A stretch of DNA of 64,000 nt, from NCBI RefSeq assembly GCF_017304635.1, contig NZ_JAFKMA010000005.1:186001-250000 (forward strand). Direction: 5' to 3'. The DNA is from Sphingomonas sp. (GTDB lineage Bacteria > Pseudomonadota > Alphaproteobacteria > Sphingomonadales > Sphingomonadaceae). Shown here piece after piece: positions 12,429 through 21,941 of this stretch. The position numbers and the translations under genes were made by a program. The notes beneath the pieces are model-generated. The model did no database searches, was not told where the DNA came from, and saw only the letters and a program-made list of their open reading frames with translations. The number at the start of each line of letters is the position of its first letter. Positions within the stretch are counted from its first letter, which is position 1.

Positions 12429-12858
12429 CGACTCCGATGAACGCGGCGAGCGTGACGAGCACGAGGAAGCCGTTGATGACGATCAGCAATGCCGCGGGCA
12501 GGCGTTGCGCGCGCGGTTTGGGCGGCCGCACGCTCGGCGCCATTTCACGCCACACCGCGGCGACGAAACAGAAGCCGGCGAACAGCACCAGCGCCGCGCC
12601 GGCCGTCTTCGACAGCCAGTCCGCGACCAGTTTGTCGAGCAACGCCCGCGCGCCGATCCCCGACGCCAGCGCGGCGAGCCCGGTGCGCACCCACGCGGCA
12701 TAGGTCCGCTCGGCGGCCAGGATCGTGCGGTCGGCGGCGAGTTCGGTACGGCGGTCGGCGCTGTCGACCTGTTCGACCGCGCTTTCCTTCATCACCGCGG
12801 CGGACTGTTGCAGCTTTTCGTGCGTCGCCGCCGCGGCTTTGGTCTGGGGGTCCGCCAT
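12415..12858 (-). CDS. DUF202 family membrane protein
   Basis: 147 residues. The N-terminal half is charged and helical (HEKLQQSAAVMKESAVEQVDSADRRTELAADRTILAAERTYAAW). The DUF202 core follows, with AAERTYAAWVRTGLAALASGIG and three hydrophobic segments at roughly residues 62-80, 85-105 and 120-142. The family (YidH-like) is of unknown function in the inner membrane. It lies 35 bp before pepN in the same direction of reading, but downstream of nothing obvious; it converges on the DUF72 gene. Confidence 0.85.
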   Translation of the reverse strand: MADPQTKAAAATHEKLQQSAAVMKESAVEQVDSADRRTELAADRTILAAERTYAAWVRTGLAALASGIGARALLDKLVADWLSKTAGAALVLFAGFCFVAAVWREMAPSVRPPKPRAQRLPAALLIVINGFLVLVTLAAFIGVVTTP

Positions 12859-12893
12859 GCAGGGTCAAACGCCGGGCGGCCGATCCGGTGCCG

Positions 12894-15494
12894 TTAGCTG
12901 TCCAGGCTCTTCGACGCTTGCTCGAACAAGTCCTTGGACAGGCCGGGCGTCGCCAGGATGCGCTGCAACTCGGCCTTCATCAACGCGGCGCGATGCGGAT
13001 CGAACCGGCGCCAGCGACCGAGCGGCGGCAGCAGCTTGGCGGCGGTCTGCGGATTGAGCCGGTCGAGCGCGATCAGGTGATCGGCCAGGAAGCGATAGCC
13101 GGCGCCGCCGGGCTCGTGGAACGCGCGCTGGTTGACCCCGAACGCGCCGATCAGCGACCGCGCGCGGTTGGGATTGGCGAGGCTGAAATCGGGATGTCGC
13201 GCGAGCTCGGCGACCACCCCCGGTGTGTCGTCGCGCGCCGACAGCGCCTGCGTCTGGAACCATTTATCGAGCACCAGCGCGTCGGTCGAATAGCGGTTGT
13301 AGAAGATGTCGAGCGCGGCGACCCGCTCGTCCGAATTGCCGTTGGCGAGCGTGCCGAGCGCACCCTGGCGGTCGGTCATGTTGTCCGCCGCCTCGAACTG
13401 GCGGAAGGCGAGGGCCGGCGCATCGGCCGCGCCGCTCGCCGCGATGTAGCCGAGCGCGACGCTGCGCATCCGCCGTCCCGCCTTCGCCGCGGGCGAATAG
13501 ACGAAGGCGCCGGCGCTGCTCGCATCGGCGTAGATCGCGCGCCACAGCGGATCGAGCGTGCGCCCGATGTCGCGGCGCAACGCCTCGCGCGCGCGGAACA
13601 CGGCGTCGGGATCGACGATTTCGAGTTGGTCGCCGATGAACGCGTCGGACGGCAGCACCACGGCCTCCGCCACGAACGCGCGGTCGAGCGCGGGGTCCTC
13701 CAGCGTGCGGCGCACCGCCTCGATCACCGCCTGATGATCGGCGCGGCCGAGCCGGATCGTCGCGACCAGCGTGTCGAGCATCAACTGCTGCATCGCTTCG
13801 TAACGGGCGAACGGATCGTCGTCGTTGGCGCTCAGGAAGGCAAGGTCGCTCGCGGCGCGGTCGCTCTCGACGATGACGGGGGCGGAAAAGCCGCGGTTGA
13901 TCGACAGGATGGGCGTCTCGGTCACGCCTTCGAACATGATCTCGGCGCTCGGCTGGTCGAGCATGTAGAGCTGTTCGTTGCCGAGCGGCGCACCGGTCCG
14001 CCCGCCGAACAGCCGCAGCTTGAGCGGCAGGACGAACGGTTCCTTGACCGGCTGGCCCGGCGTCGGCGGGGTATGTTGCGCAAGGCGGAGCGTCGCGCGG
14101 CCCGAACCGGCATCGTGGTCGATCGCCGCGGCGACGCGTGGCGTGCCGGCCTGGCTGTACCAGCGGCGGAACTGCGTCAGGTCGACCCCGCCGCCGAACT
14201 CCATGCAGCGCACGAAATCCTCGCATGTCGCCGCCGTCCCGTCGTAGCGGTCGAAATAGAGGTCGGTAGCAAGGCGGAAGCGTTCCGGCCCCAGGATCGT
14301 CGCCATCATGCGGATGACTTCGGCACCCTTGTTGTAGATCGTCGCGGTGTAAAAGTTGCTGATCTCGATATAGTCGTCGGGGCGGATCGGATGGGCGAGG
14401 GGGCCGGCATCCTCCGGGAACTGGCTCGCGCGCAGGGAGCGCACGTCCTCGATCCGCTTGACCGCGGCCGAGCCCTGGTCGGCGGAGAAGCTCTGGTCGC
14501 GAAAGACGGTGAAGCCTTCCTTCAGCGACAGCTGGAACCAGTCGCGGCAGGTCACGCGATTGCCCGACCAGTTGTGGAAATATTCGTGTGCGACGACCGC
14601 GGCGATCGCGTCGTAATCGTAATCGGTCGCGGTGTCGGGGTCGGCGAGGATGTAGCGGCTGTTGAAGATGTTCAGCCCCTTGTTCTCCATCGCGCCGAAG
14701 TTGAAATCGTCCACCGCGACGATGTTGAACACGTCGAGGTCGTACTCGCGCCCGTACACCTTCTCGTCCCACGCCATCGCCAGTTCGAGCGCATGGAGCG
14801 CGTGCGCGGTGCGCGGCAGGTCGGCGGCGCGGACCCAGATGGCAAGCTCGACGTCGCGCCCGGACATCGTCGTGAAGGTCGCGCGGTTGGCGGCGAGGTC
14901 GCCCGCCACCAGTGCGAACAGGTAGCAGGGCTTGGGGAACGGATCGCGCCACTCGGCCCAGTGGCGTCCGTCGCCGAGGTCGCCGCTCGCCATCGGATCG
15001 CCGTTCGCCAGCAGGACGGGGAAGCGCGCCGTGTCGGCGGTCATCCGCACCGTGTAGCGCGCCAGCACGTCGGGCCTGTCGGGGAAGAAGGTGATGCGGC
15101 GGAACCCCTCCGCCTCGCATTGCGTGCACAGATTGCCGCCCGAGGCGTACAGCCCCATCAGTTGCGTGTTGCGGTCGGGGTGCAGCGTGACCTCGGTCTC
15201 GATCACATGTTCGGCGCCGGACAGGTCGATCTCGAGCGTGTCGCCGTCCATCCGCCAGTCGTTGTGCGCGACGCCGTCGACCAGCACGCGCGTGGGGACG
15301 ATCCCGTCGCCGTCGAGCCGTAGCGGCCGATCGTGCGCGTCGCCGCGCGTGACGATGAGCTTGGCGACGACCCGGGTAGTGGCGGGGTCGAGATCGAAAT
15401 CCAGGTCGATCGTCGGGACCAGCCAGTCGGGCGCTCGATAGTCCTCGCGGCGCGTGACCGGCGGGGCGGCGAGGGCGGACTGGGCGTCGATCAT
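12894..15494 (-). CDS. pepN: aminopeptidase N (M1 zinc metallopeptidase)
   Basis: 866 residues, the length of E. coli-type PepN. It removes N-terminal residues from peptides in the cytosol. The exopeptidase motif GAMEN is present, and the zinc site HEYFH has ligands His303 and His307, catalytic Glu304 and the third ligand Glu326 in SLKEG, 18 residues on. The N-terminal beta domain, the catalytic domain, a small Ig-like domain (RATLRLAQHTPPTPGQP) and a long helical C-terminal domain follow in order. There is no signal peptide. Confidence 0.97.
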   Translation of the reverse strand: MIDAQSALAAPPVTRREDYRAPDWLVPTIDLDFDLDPATTRVVAKLIVTRGDAHDRPLRLDGDGIVPTRVLVDGVAHNDWRMDGDTLEIDLSGAEHVIETEVTLHPDRNTQLMGLYASGGNLCTQCEAEGFRRITFFPDRPDVLARYTVRMTADTARFPVLLANGDPMASGDLGDGRHWAEWRDPFPKPCYLFALVAGDLAANRATFTTMSGRDVELAIWVRAADLPRTAHALHALELAMAWDEKVYGREYDLDVFNIVAVDDFNFGAMENKGLNIFNSRYILADPDTATDYDYDAIAAVVAHEYFHNWSGNRVTCRDWFQLSLKEGFTVFRDQSFSADQGSAAVKRIEDVRSLRASQFPEDAGPLAHPIRPDDYIEISNFYTATIYNKGAEVIRMMATILGPERFRLATDLYFDRYDGTAATCEDFVRCMEFGGGVDLTQFRRWYSQAGTPRVAAAIDHDAGSGRATLRLAQHTPPTPGQPVKEPFVLPLKLRLFGGRTGAPLGNEQLYMLDQPSAEIMFEGVTETPILSINRGFSAPVIVESDRAASDLAFLSANDDDPFARYEAMQQLMLDTLVATIRLGRADHQAVIEAVRRTLEDPALDRAFVAEAVVLPSDAFIGDQLEIVDPDAVFRAREALRRDIGRTLDPLWRAIYADASSAGAFVYSPAAKAGRRMRSVALGYIAASGAADAPALAFRQFEAADNMTDRQGALGTLANGNSDERVAALDIFYNRYSTDALVLDKWFQTQALSARDDTPGVVAELARHPDFSLANPNRARSLIGAFGVNQRAFHEPGGAGYRFLADHLIALDRLNPQTAAKLLPPLGRWRRFDPHRAALMKAELQRILATPGLSKDLFEQASKSLDS

Positions 15495-15583
15495 GCTGGT
15501 TCCCGGCTTTCGTCGTTCAACCGCGCGGCGCGGCGAGACGTTCCGGTGCTACGCCCCCGCACCGGGCGCGCCAAGCGTAAAGC

Positions 15584-16507
15584 TCAGCGGTCGGGCCGCC
15601 GCGCACGCAGCGCGATGACGAGGCCGGCGGCGGCCAGCGCGGCGCCGGCGATCGCCAGGCCCGACCAGCGATACCCCTCGAACCCGGTCGACAGCAGCAT
15701 CGCGATAACCGGCACGATCACGCTCGAATAGGCCGCCTTGGCTGGTCCGATCGTGCGCAGGACGTTGTAATAGAGCGGAAAGGCGAGCGCCGAGGCGGCG
15801 AGCCCGAGATAGAGGATGCCGGCGAGATAGACCGGGCGCAGCTCGATCGTCGGCGGGCCGACCGTGGCGAAAGCGAACGCCGCGTCGAGCGCCGCACCGA
15901 TCAGCATCGCCAGCGCGAGCGTCGATGCCATCGGATAGCGCGCCGCGGTCGGCGTCGCCTGCAGCACGTTCGCGGTCGAGGCGGACAGGATCGCGGCGAG
16001 GGTGAACGCGACCCCGACGATCGCCTGGCCCGGCCCGTTGGGATCGACGCGCGCCTCGTGCACGAACAGCAGGACGATGCCGGCCATCGCGACCGCCGAC
16101 CCGACCACCAGTTGTTGCCCCATCCGCTGGCCGAGGAAGATTCGCGCGAGCAGCGCGTTGGGCACCAGCAGCAGCGCGAACACCACGGCGACGAGCCCGG
16201 AAGTGATATGCTGCTCGGCGCGATAAACCAGGTTGAAGTTGAGGCAGAATTGCGCGACCCCGATCGCCGCCGCGAACCCCAGCCCGCGCGCATCGAAACG
16301 CCAACTGTCGCGGCGCACCCCGGCATAGATCGCCATCGCGACGCCGGCGACGATGAAGCGATAGGTGACCGACCAGCTCGGCGGCACCACGCCCAACTGG
16401 TCGCGGATCACCAGCCAGGTCGATCCCCAGATCAAGGTGACGATGCCGAACGGGATCAGGACCGCGAGGCGCGTCGATTGCGGCTTGGCGGACGGTGGTT
16501 CGAGCAT
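15584..16507 (-). CDS. EamA/DMT family transporter
   Basis: 307 residues with about ten hydrophobic segments in two repeated halves, the classic drug/metabolite transporter layout. The first half starts at LIPFGIVTLIWGSTWLVI and the second repeat around residue 165. It ends with a basic RARRPDR tail on the cytoplasmic side. The substrate (amino acids, metabolites or drugs) cannot be assigned. Between it and threonine aldolase, 16508-16645 holds no gene, only a truncated palindrome fragment with CCCCGGC/GCCGGGG arms around 16622-16638. Confidence 0.9.
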   Translation of the reverse strand: MLEPPSAKPQSTRLAVLIPFGIVTLIWGSTWLVIRDQLGVVPPSWSVTYRFIVAGVAMAIYAGVRRDSWRFDARGLGFAAAIGVAQFCLNFNLVYRAEQHITSGLVAVVFALLLVPNALLARIFLGQRMGQQLVVGSAVAMAGIVLLFVHEARVDPNGPGQAIVGVAFTLAAILSASTANVLQATPTAARYPMASTLALAMLIGAALDAAFAFATVGPPTIELRPVYLAGILYLGLAASALAFPLYYNVLRTIGPAKAAYSSVIVPVIAMLLSTGFEGYRWSGLAIAGAALAAAGLVIALRARRPDR

Positions 16508-16645
16508 GGCGCCGGTCTACGCTCCCGGTGGCGTGCGGCAACCCCGATTGTGGTGCGCGATCGATAAGGCTGGTTGATCGATCGATTGACGGATGCCGTG
16601 ATTGCTCGGACAACGTAGCGGCCCCGGCCCGCGCCGGGGCGACGG

Positions 16646-17647
16646 TTACAGCGCCGCGATCGCCGCCGCCAGTGGGCGGATCGCCGCCTCGCTCTGGTCC
16701 CATGACGTCACCAGCCGGATTTCGCCCGGCGCCCAGTCGTAGAAGTCGAAACCCAGCGCGCGGAGCGATGCCGCTTCCGCTGCGCTCGCGCGCAGGAACA
16801 CTTCGTTGGCCTCGACCGGATAGACCAGTCGGGCGGGGGCCGCCTGCGCCAGCAGCGCCGCGCCGGCATTCGCGGCGCGGGCATTGGCGCGCCACACGTC
16901 GCCGTCGAGCATCGCCAGGATCTGCGCGGCGAGGAAGCGGCCCTTCGACAGCAACAGCCCGGCGCGCTTGCGGCGATAGAGCGTCGCATCGGCCAATTCG
17001 GGCTTGAAGAACACCAGCGCCTCGGCGTTCATCCCGCCATTCTTGACGAAGCCGAAGCTCAGCGCGTCGACGCCGGCGCGCCACGTCAGGTCGGCGAGGT
17101 CGGCGCCGCCATGCGCGACCGCATTGGCGAACCGCGCGCCGTCCATGTGAAAGCCGAGCCCGTTCGCCTTGGCGAGATCGCCGAGCGCGGCGACCTCGTC
17201 GGGCGTGTAGGTCAGGCCGTATTCGGTCGCATTGGTGATCGACAACGCATGCGCCTGGACCTGGTGGACGTCGGGCCGGATCGCGTCGAGCACCGCCGCG
17301 ACCGCCTCCGGCGTCAGCTTCGCGCCTGCGCCCTCGGCCAGCAACAGCTTGGCGCCGAGCAGGAAGAAGCCGGGTGCACCGGCCTCGTCGGTGTTGATGT
17401 GCGCGTCGCGGTGGCACACGACCGCGCCGTGCGGCTGGCAGAGCGCGGCGAGCGCGAGGCAATTGGCCGACGTCCCGCTCGGCGTCCATAGCACGCGCAC
17501 TGCGGTGCTGAACAGGTCGGAGAAGCGCCCGTCGAGTTCGCGGCTCCAGCGATCGCCGTCATAGGCGGTGTCGAGCGTGTTGGCGGTGGCGATCGCGTCG
17601 ATGACGGCGGGGCAGGCGGGGGCGGCATTGTCGGAGAAGAAGCGCAT
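16646..17647 (-). CDS. low-specificity L-threonine aldolase
   Basis: 333 residues of a fold-type I PLP enzyme of the beta-eliminating lyase/threonine aldolase family, cleaving threonine or allo-threonine to glycine and acetaldehyde. Supporting segments are the N-terminal FFSDNAAPACPAVIDAI, TPSGTSANCLALAAL, the PLP region GLGFHMDGARFANAV and the Schiff-base lysine in SFGFVKNGGM. Length is normal. It converges on nothing; the PBP gene downstream runs in the same direction after a palindromic repeat. Confidence 0.9.
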   Translation of the reverse strand: MRFFSDNAAPACPAVIDAIATANTLDTAYDGDRWSRELDGRFSDLFSTAVRVLWTPSGTSANCLALAALCQPHGAVVCHRDAHINTDEAGAPGFFLLGAKLLLAEGAGAKLTPEAVAAVLDAIRPDVHQVQAHALSITNATEYGLTYTPDEVAALGDLAKANGLGFHMDGARFANAVAHGGADLADLTWRAGVDALSFGFVKNGGMNAEALVFFKPELADATLYRRKRAGLLLSKGRFLAAQILAMLDGDVWRANARAANAGAALLAQAAPARLVYPVEANEVFLRASAAEAASLRALGFDFYDWAPGEIRLVTSWDQSEAAIRPLAAAIAAL

Positions 17648-17673
17648 GACGGTTCTTTGCCGCGTCCGCCTGC

Positions 17674-17769
17674 TTCCGTCACCCTGAACTTGTCTTAGGG
17701 GCCATCGTGCAACCCGCGGTGATAGTGGTTGGGCACGATGGATGCTGATCCGCGTTCAGCATGACGGAA
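17674..17769. repeat. REP-like palindromic element
   Basis: It begins TTCCGTCA and ends TGACGGAA, with inner arms CATCGTGC/GCACGATG and ACCCTGAACTT against GTTCAGCATGA. It fills the gap between threonine aldolase and the PBP gene. Its ends (GTCA...TGAC) resemble the other dispersed palindromes in this window at 31108, 31236, 36972 and 50387. Confidence 0.7.
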
Positions 17770-17772
17770 AAT

Positions 17773-19866
17773 CTATTGCTCCTCCGGCGGCTTCGGCGGG
17801 CGATCGCCCTGGTCGGGGGCGGGGCCGATCTTCAGCGTGCCGTCCTTCTTGACCTGCAGGTTCATGCCCAGCCCCTCGATGCTGCCCTCGACCGGAATCG
17901 GGCCGACGCCGGGATCGATCGTCATGTCGCCGTCCATCGCGTTGTCGTCATCGGTGGCGTCGACGGTCGGCGGCGGTGGCGGCGGGCTGACGCCGAGCGC
18001 TTGCTGCATGAAGTCCTTCCACAGCCGCGCCGGCACGCCGCCCCCCGACAGGCCGGGGTTGGAGGTGTTGTCGTCGTTGCCGACCCACACGCCGACCACC
18101 AGATCCTTGGCGAAGCCGACGAACAGCGCGTCGCGGCTGTCCTGCGTCGTGCCGGTCTTGCCGTAGGCCGGGATCGACAGCCACGCCTCGCGCCCCGTCC
18201 CGCTGGTCGCCGACAGCGACAACAGGTCGAGCATCTCGTCGCGCACCTTGTCATCTATGGTGCTCTTGCTGCCGACGATGCGTTCGTACCAGCCGGGATT
18301 TTCCGCGGCATCGATGCCGTGCGCGCCGACCGGATACTTGCCCTGGTCGATCGCGGCGAAGGCGCTGGTCAGTTCGAGCAGCGAGCCGGTCGCGGTGCCC
18401 AGCGCGATGGTCGCCTCGTGCGGCAGCGGGGTGGAAATGCCGAGGTCGCGCGCCGCCTTGATGACCGCATCCACCCCGACCTTCTGGATCAGTCGCGCGG
18501 CAGCGACGTTGGACGATTTCTGGAAGGCGCGGCGCAATGTGATCTTGCCCTCGTAGCGGCCGTCGCTGTTCTTGGGACTCCAGTTGCCGATCGTGACCGG
18601 CTCGTCCTCGATCGTGTCGTCGGGGGTCAGGCCGGCGCGCATCGCCGCCAGGTAGACGAACAGCTTGAAGGTCGATCCCGGCTGACGCCGCGCCTGGGTC
18701 GCGCGGTTGAACGGACTGGCGGCGTAGTCCTTGCCGCCGATCATCGCGACGACGCGGCCGTCCGGACGCATCGCGACCAGCGCGACCTGCGCCTGACGCA
18801 GACCGGCGCGCTTGACCGCGCGCTCCGCCGCCTTTTGCAACCGCGTATCGAGCGTCGTGGTGACGGTCGCTTCCTGGCTCAGATCCTCCTGCGTGTCGCG
18901 CGCCTGCGGCAACACCCAGTCGGCGAAATAGGTGCCGTCGGGCAGTTGCTTCTCACCGGCATTGGGATGCGGCGTCGCGAGCCGGGTGGCGGCGGCCTGA
19001 TCCTGTGTCAGGAAGCCGGCGGCGACCATCGCGCCGAGCACGACCTTCTCGCGCTCGCGCGCACCCGACAGGTTGCCAGTCGGTGCCAGCTTCGACGGCG
19101 CCTTGACCAGCCCGGCCAGCATCGCCGCCTGGCTGACCGTCAGATCCTCCGGCGCGCAATCGAAATAATGCCGCGCGGCGGCGCGCAAGCCATAGACGTT
19201 GTCGCCGAAATAGACGGTCGAGAGGTAGCGCGACAGGATCTCGTTCTTCGACAGCCACGTCTCCAGCCAGAACGCGATAAACACCTCGCGCAGCTTGCGC
19301 CCGGCGGTGCGGTCCGAATTGAGGAAGGCGTTCTTCGCCAGCTGCTGCGTGATCGTGCTGCCGCCTTCGCGCACGCCGCCCGCGCCGACATTGTGCCACA
19401 TCGCGCGGCCGACGCCCCACGGATCGACGCCCCAATGCGTATAGAAGCGCCGGTCCTCGATCGCGACGAAGGCGTTGGTCACGTATTTCGGCAGCTTCGA
19501 CGCGTCGACCGCCTTGTCGACGATCGCGCCGCGCTTGGCGATCGGCGTCACGCCGTCGCTGGCGAGCAGGGTGATCGACGGCGGCGTCGGCGGTTGCAAC
19601 GACTTGGACAGCGGCGCTGTGACCGCCAGCCAGCCGACCAGTACCACGAACAGCACGATGAACACCGCCAGAAAGCGGACGACGATCCGGCCCCAGCGGC
19701 GCCTGGGCCTGGCCGGCGGCTCGGTCGGCGGCACCGGCCTCTCGGGGATCGGCATCGCGCCGGCCGGATAGGCCTGAAGATACGGTTCGGGATCGACCGG
19801 ATAGACCGAATGTGCCCCCCATCGCGGATCGGGGCTGCGGCCGGGGTCTACGGGGTCGTCACGCAT
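17773..19866 (-). CDS. penicillin-binding protein 1A family (class A PBP)
   Basis: 697 residues. A proline-rich cytoplasmic N-terminus is followed by one membrane segment (about 62-83), a GT51 transglycosylase domain (EDRRFYTHWGVD, GGSTITQQLAKN) and a transpeptidase domain with the three penicillin-binding motifs STFK, SSN and KTG (YGKTGTTQD). A proline- and aspartate-rich tail with VSPPPPPPTVDATDDD ends the protein. It polymerises and cross-links peptidoglycan on the periplasmic face of the inner membrane. It is divergent from the FMN reductase; the 147-bp gap between them shows no clear element. Confidence 0.96.
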   Translation of the reverse strand: MRDDPVDPGRSPDPRWGAHSVYPVDPEPYLQAYPAGAMPIPERPVPPTEPPARPRRRWGRIVVRFLAVFIVLFVVLVGWLAVTAPLSKSLQPPTPPSITLLASDGVTPIAKRGAIVDKAVDASKLPKYVTNAFVAIEDRRFYTHWGVDPWGVGRAMWHNVGAGGVREGGSTITQQLAKNAFLNSDRTAGRKLREVFIAFWLETWLSKNEILSRYLSTVYFGDNVYGLRAAARHYFDCAPEDLTVSQAAMLAGLVKAPSKLAPTGNLSGAREREKVVLGAMVAAGFLTQDQAAATRLATPHPNAGEKQLPDGTYFADWVLPQARDTQEDLSQEATVTTTLDTRLQKAAERAVKRAGLRQAQVALVAMRPDGRVVAMIGGKDYAASPFNRATQARRQPGSTFKLFVYLAAMRAGLTPDDTIEDEPVTIGNWSPKNSDGRYEGKITLRRAFQKSSNVAAARLIQKVGVDAVIKAARDLGISTPLPHEATIALGTATGSLLELTSAFAAIDQGKYPVGAHGIDAAENPGWYERIVGSKSTIDDKVRDEMLDLLSLSATSGTGREAWLSIPAYGKTGTTQDSRDALFVGFAKDLVVGVWVGNDDNTSNPGLSGGGVPARLWKDFMQQALGVSPPPPPPTVDATDDDNAMDGDMTIDPGVGPIPVEGSIEGLGMNLQVKKDGTLKIGPAPDQGDRPPKPPEEQ

Positions 19867-20013
19867 GCTTCGTTCAATTCCGGCACTGGCACCGGACTGG
19901 CCGGGGCGGCGAGCGTATTACTCGAATAGAACGCCTACTGCAATCACGGGAGTAGCAGGTGCCGGGCGCTCGCGCTATCGCTGCCGTTCTCGCTCCAGCG
20001 AAAAGGATGGAAG

Positions 20014-20592
20014 ATGGCCGGCGCGCCCTTGATCGTGGGAATCGGCGGAACGATCGGCGCGGTGTCGTCGACCGAACGCGCGTTGCGAATCGCGCTCGAT
20101 GCGGTGGAGCGGGAAGGCTATGCGACGCGGCTGTTCGGCGGCGCCGACATGGCGCGGTTGCCGCTCTACGACCCCCGCTCGCCGAGCCGGACGCATCACG
20201 AGCAGGATTTCGTCGCGGCGGTGCGCCAGGCGTCGGGGCTCATCATCGCGTCGCCCGGCTATCACGGCAGCATCTCCGGCGTGGTCAAGAACGCGCTCGA
20301 CCTGCTGGAGGAAACGGCGCGCGATGCCCGGCCCTACCTTGCCGACATGCCGGTCGGACTGATTGCGACCGCCTACGGCTGGCAGGCGACCGGGAGCACG
20401 ATCGCGGCGCTGCGCTCGATCGTCCACGCATTGCGCGGCTGGCCGACGCCGTTCGCGGCCGCGATCAACACCCAACTCACCAAGTTCGACGAATCGGGTG
20501 CCACAACCGATCAGGCCGTGGTCGACCAACTGTGCCTGATCGGGCGCCAGGTCGCGCGCTTCGCGCCGCTGGTCGACGGCAAGGGCGACTGA
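20014..20592 (+). CDS. NADPH-dependent FMN reductase family protein
   Basis: 192 residues of flavodoxin-like fold, SsuE/ArsH/chromate reductase group. The phosphate-binding part is VGIGGTIGAVSSTERAL near the N-terminus, followed by IIASPGYHGSISGVVKNALDLLEE, the usual isoalloxazine loop. It ends with a helix and a GKGD tail. It reduces FMN or quinones with NAD(P)H; the precise role is not determined by context. AAGGATGGAAG precedes ATG 20014. The GH130 gene follows 54 bp later and may be co-transcribed. Confidence 0.88.
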   Translation: MAGAPLIVGIGGTIGAVSSTERALRIALDAVEREGYATRLFGGADMARLPLYDPRSPSRTHHEQDFVAAVRQASGLIIASPGYHGSISGVVKNALDLLEETARDARPYLADMPVGLIATAYGWQATGSTIAALRSIVHALRGWPTPFAAAINTQLTKFDESGATTDQAVVDQLCLIGRQVARFAPLVDGKGD

Positions 20593-20646
20593 TCCAAATT
20601 AGGTCTCGCGCGTACTAGCGGTTTCCCACCGACGACGAGGATCGCG

Positions 20647-21930
20647 ATGGCCCTGTTGAAGCATTCGACGCTGCACCTTTCCCCCGACGCCAGCCGCACC
20701 GTCATCCGCCCGTTCGACCCGCAATATCCCGACGCCTTCGCGCATGACGGACAGTCGCGGACCGAACGCATCGTCGCGGCGGTGCTGGCGAAGAACGCCG
20801 AGGAACTCGCCGCCGACGAGAAACGGATGATCGCACCGCTCCATGCGCGGCACCGCAACCTCGATGACCGCCTGCTCGCCCGCTATTGCGACGTCGCGCG
20901 CGTCGTGCCCGCGGCGGACGGAGCGAGCGACCAGGCCAAACTCGTGATCGGCGCCTATTTCAGCGAGGAATATTCGTTCGAGGCGGCCGCGCTGTTCAAC
21001 CCCAGCATGGTGCCGCACCCGCGCCAGGACGGCATGCCGGAGGGGACCGTCCGCATCCTGCTGTCGCTGCGCGGCATCGGGGAGGGGCACATCTCCTCGG
21101 TCACCTTCCGCACCGGGCGGTGGAGCAAGCGCGACGGTTTCACGATCGATCGACCGAGCCACCAGGCCGTCTCGCCGGTCATCAGCGCGGCCGCCGTGCC
21201 CGGCGACGACGTCACCCGGATCCAGTGCGTCGGCAGCCGCGATCCGTCGGAAAGCGTGCTGTTTCCCGTCACCGACAGCCAGCGCCAGGGCATAGAGGAC
21301 CTGCGGCTATGCCAGTTCGTCGACGACGACGGCACCGTCGATCATGTCGGCACCTATACCGCGTTCGACGGCCGCGCGACGCGCTCCGAACTGCTTCGCG
21401 GGTTCAATTACGACGAGTTCGAGATGCGCCCGCTGAACGGCTCGGTCGCCGCGGCCAAGGGCATGGCGCTGTTCCCGCGCCGGATCGACGGCCGCTACGC
21501 CATGTTGGGGCGACAGGACAATGAGAGCATCTGGCTGATCCTCTCCGACGACCTCTACACCTGGGACGGTGGCGAGAAGCTCATCAGTCCGAAATTCGGC
21601 TGGGACCTGTGCCAGATGGGCAATTGCGGCTCGCCGATCGAGATCGACGAGGGATGGCTCGTCATCACCCATGGCGTCGGGCTGATGCGCAATTATTCGA
21701 TGGGCGCGGCCTTGCTCGACAAACAGGACCCGTCGAAAGTTCTCGCGCGCACGGCCGAACCGATCCTGCGCCCGAGCGCCAAGGAACGCGACGGCTACGT
21801 CCCCAACGTCGTCTATAGCTGCGGCGCGATGGTTCACGACCGCACGCTGCTGCTCCCCTACGGCATCGCCGACAACTTCGCCGCCTTCGCGAGTTGCGAG
21901 GTGGACGACATACTCGCGGTGCTACGGTAG
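20647..21930 (+). CDS. GH130-family glycosidase/mannoside phosphorylase-like protein
   Basis: 427 residues with the five-bladed beta-propeller features of GH130: NPSMVPHP, RIDGRYAMLGRQDNESIWLILSDDL, GNCGSPIEIDEGWLVITHGVG and NVVYSCGAMVHDRTLLLPYGIADN. Members phosphorolyse beta-mannosides or act on mannosylglucose; the exact substrate is not clear. There is no signal peptide, so it is cytosolic. GAGGA precedes ATG 20647. No mannan uptake genes are nearby, so it may act on an internal glycoside. Confidence 0.85.
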   Translation: MALLKHSTLHLSPDASRTVIRPFDPQYPDAFAHDGQSRTERIVAAVLAKNAEELAADEKRMIAPLHARHRNLDDRLLARYCDVARVVPAADGASDQAKLVIGAYFSEEYSFEAAALFNPSMVPHPRQDGMPEGTVRILLSLRGIGEGHISSVTFRTGRWSKRDGFTIDRPSHQAVSPVISAAAVPGDDVTRIQCVGSRDPSESVLFPVTDSQRQGIEDLRLCQFVDDDGTVDHVGTYTAFDGRATRSELLRGFNYDEFEMRPLNGSVAAAKGMALFPRRIDGRYAMLGRQDNESIWLILSDDLYTWDGGEKLISPKFGWDLCQMGNCGSPIEIDEGWLVITHGVGLMRNYSMGAALLDKQDPSKVLARTAEPILRPSAKERDGYVPNVVYSCGAMVHDRTLLLPYGIADNFAAFASCEVDDILAVLR

Positions 21931-21941
21931 CGGGGATCGGT

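Noticed and set aside
12489-15323. Long plus-strand open frame opposite pepN
   Set aside because: No recognisable domain; PepN motifs are intact on the minus strand.
17761-19929. Long plus-strand open frame opposite the class A PBP
   Set aside because: Low-complexity Arg/Asp/His translation typical of an antisense shadow.
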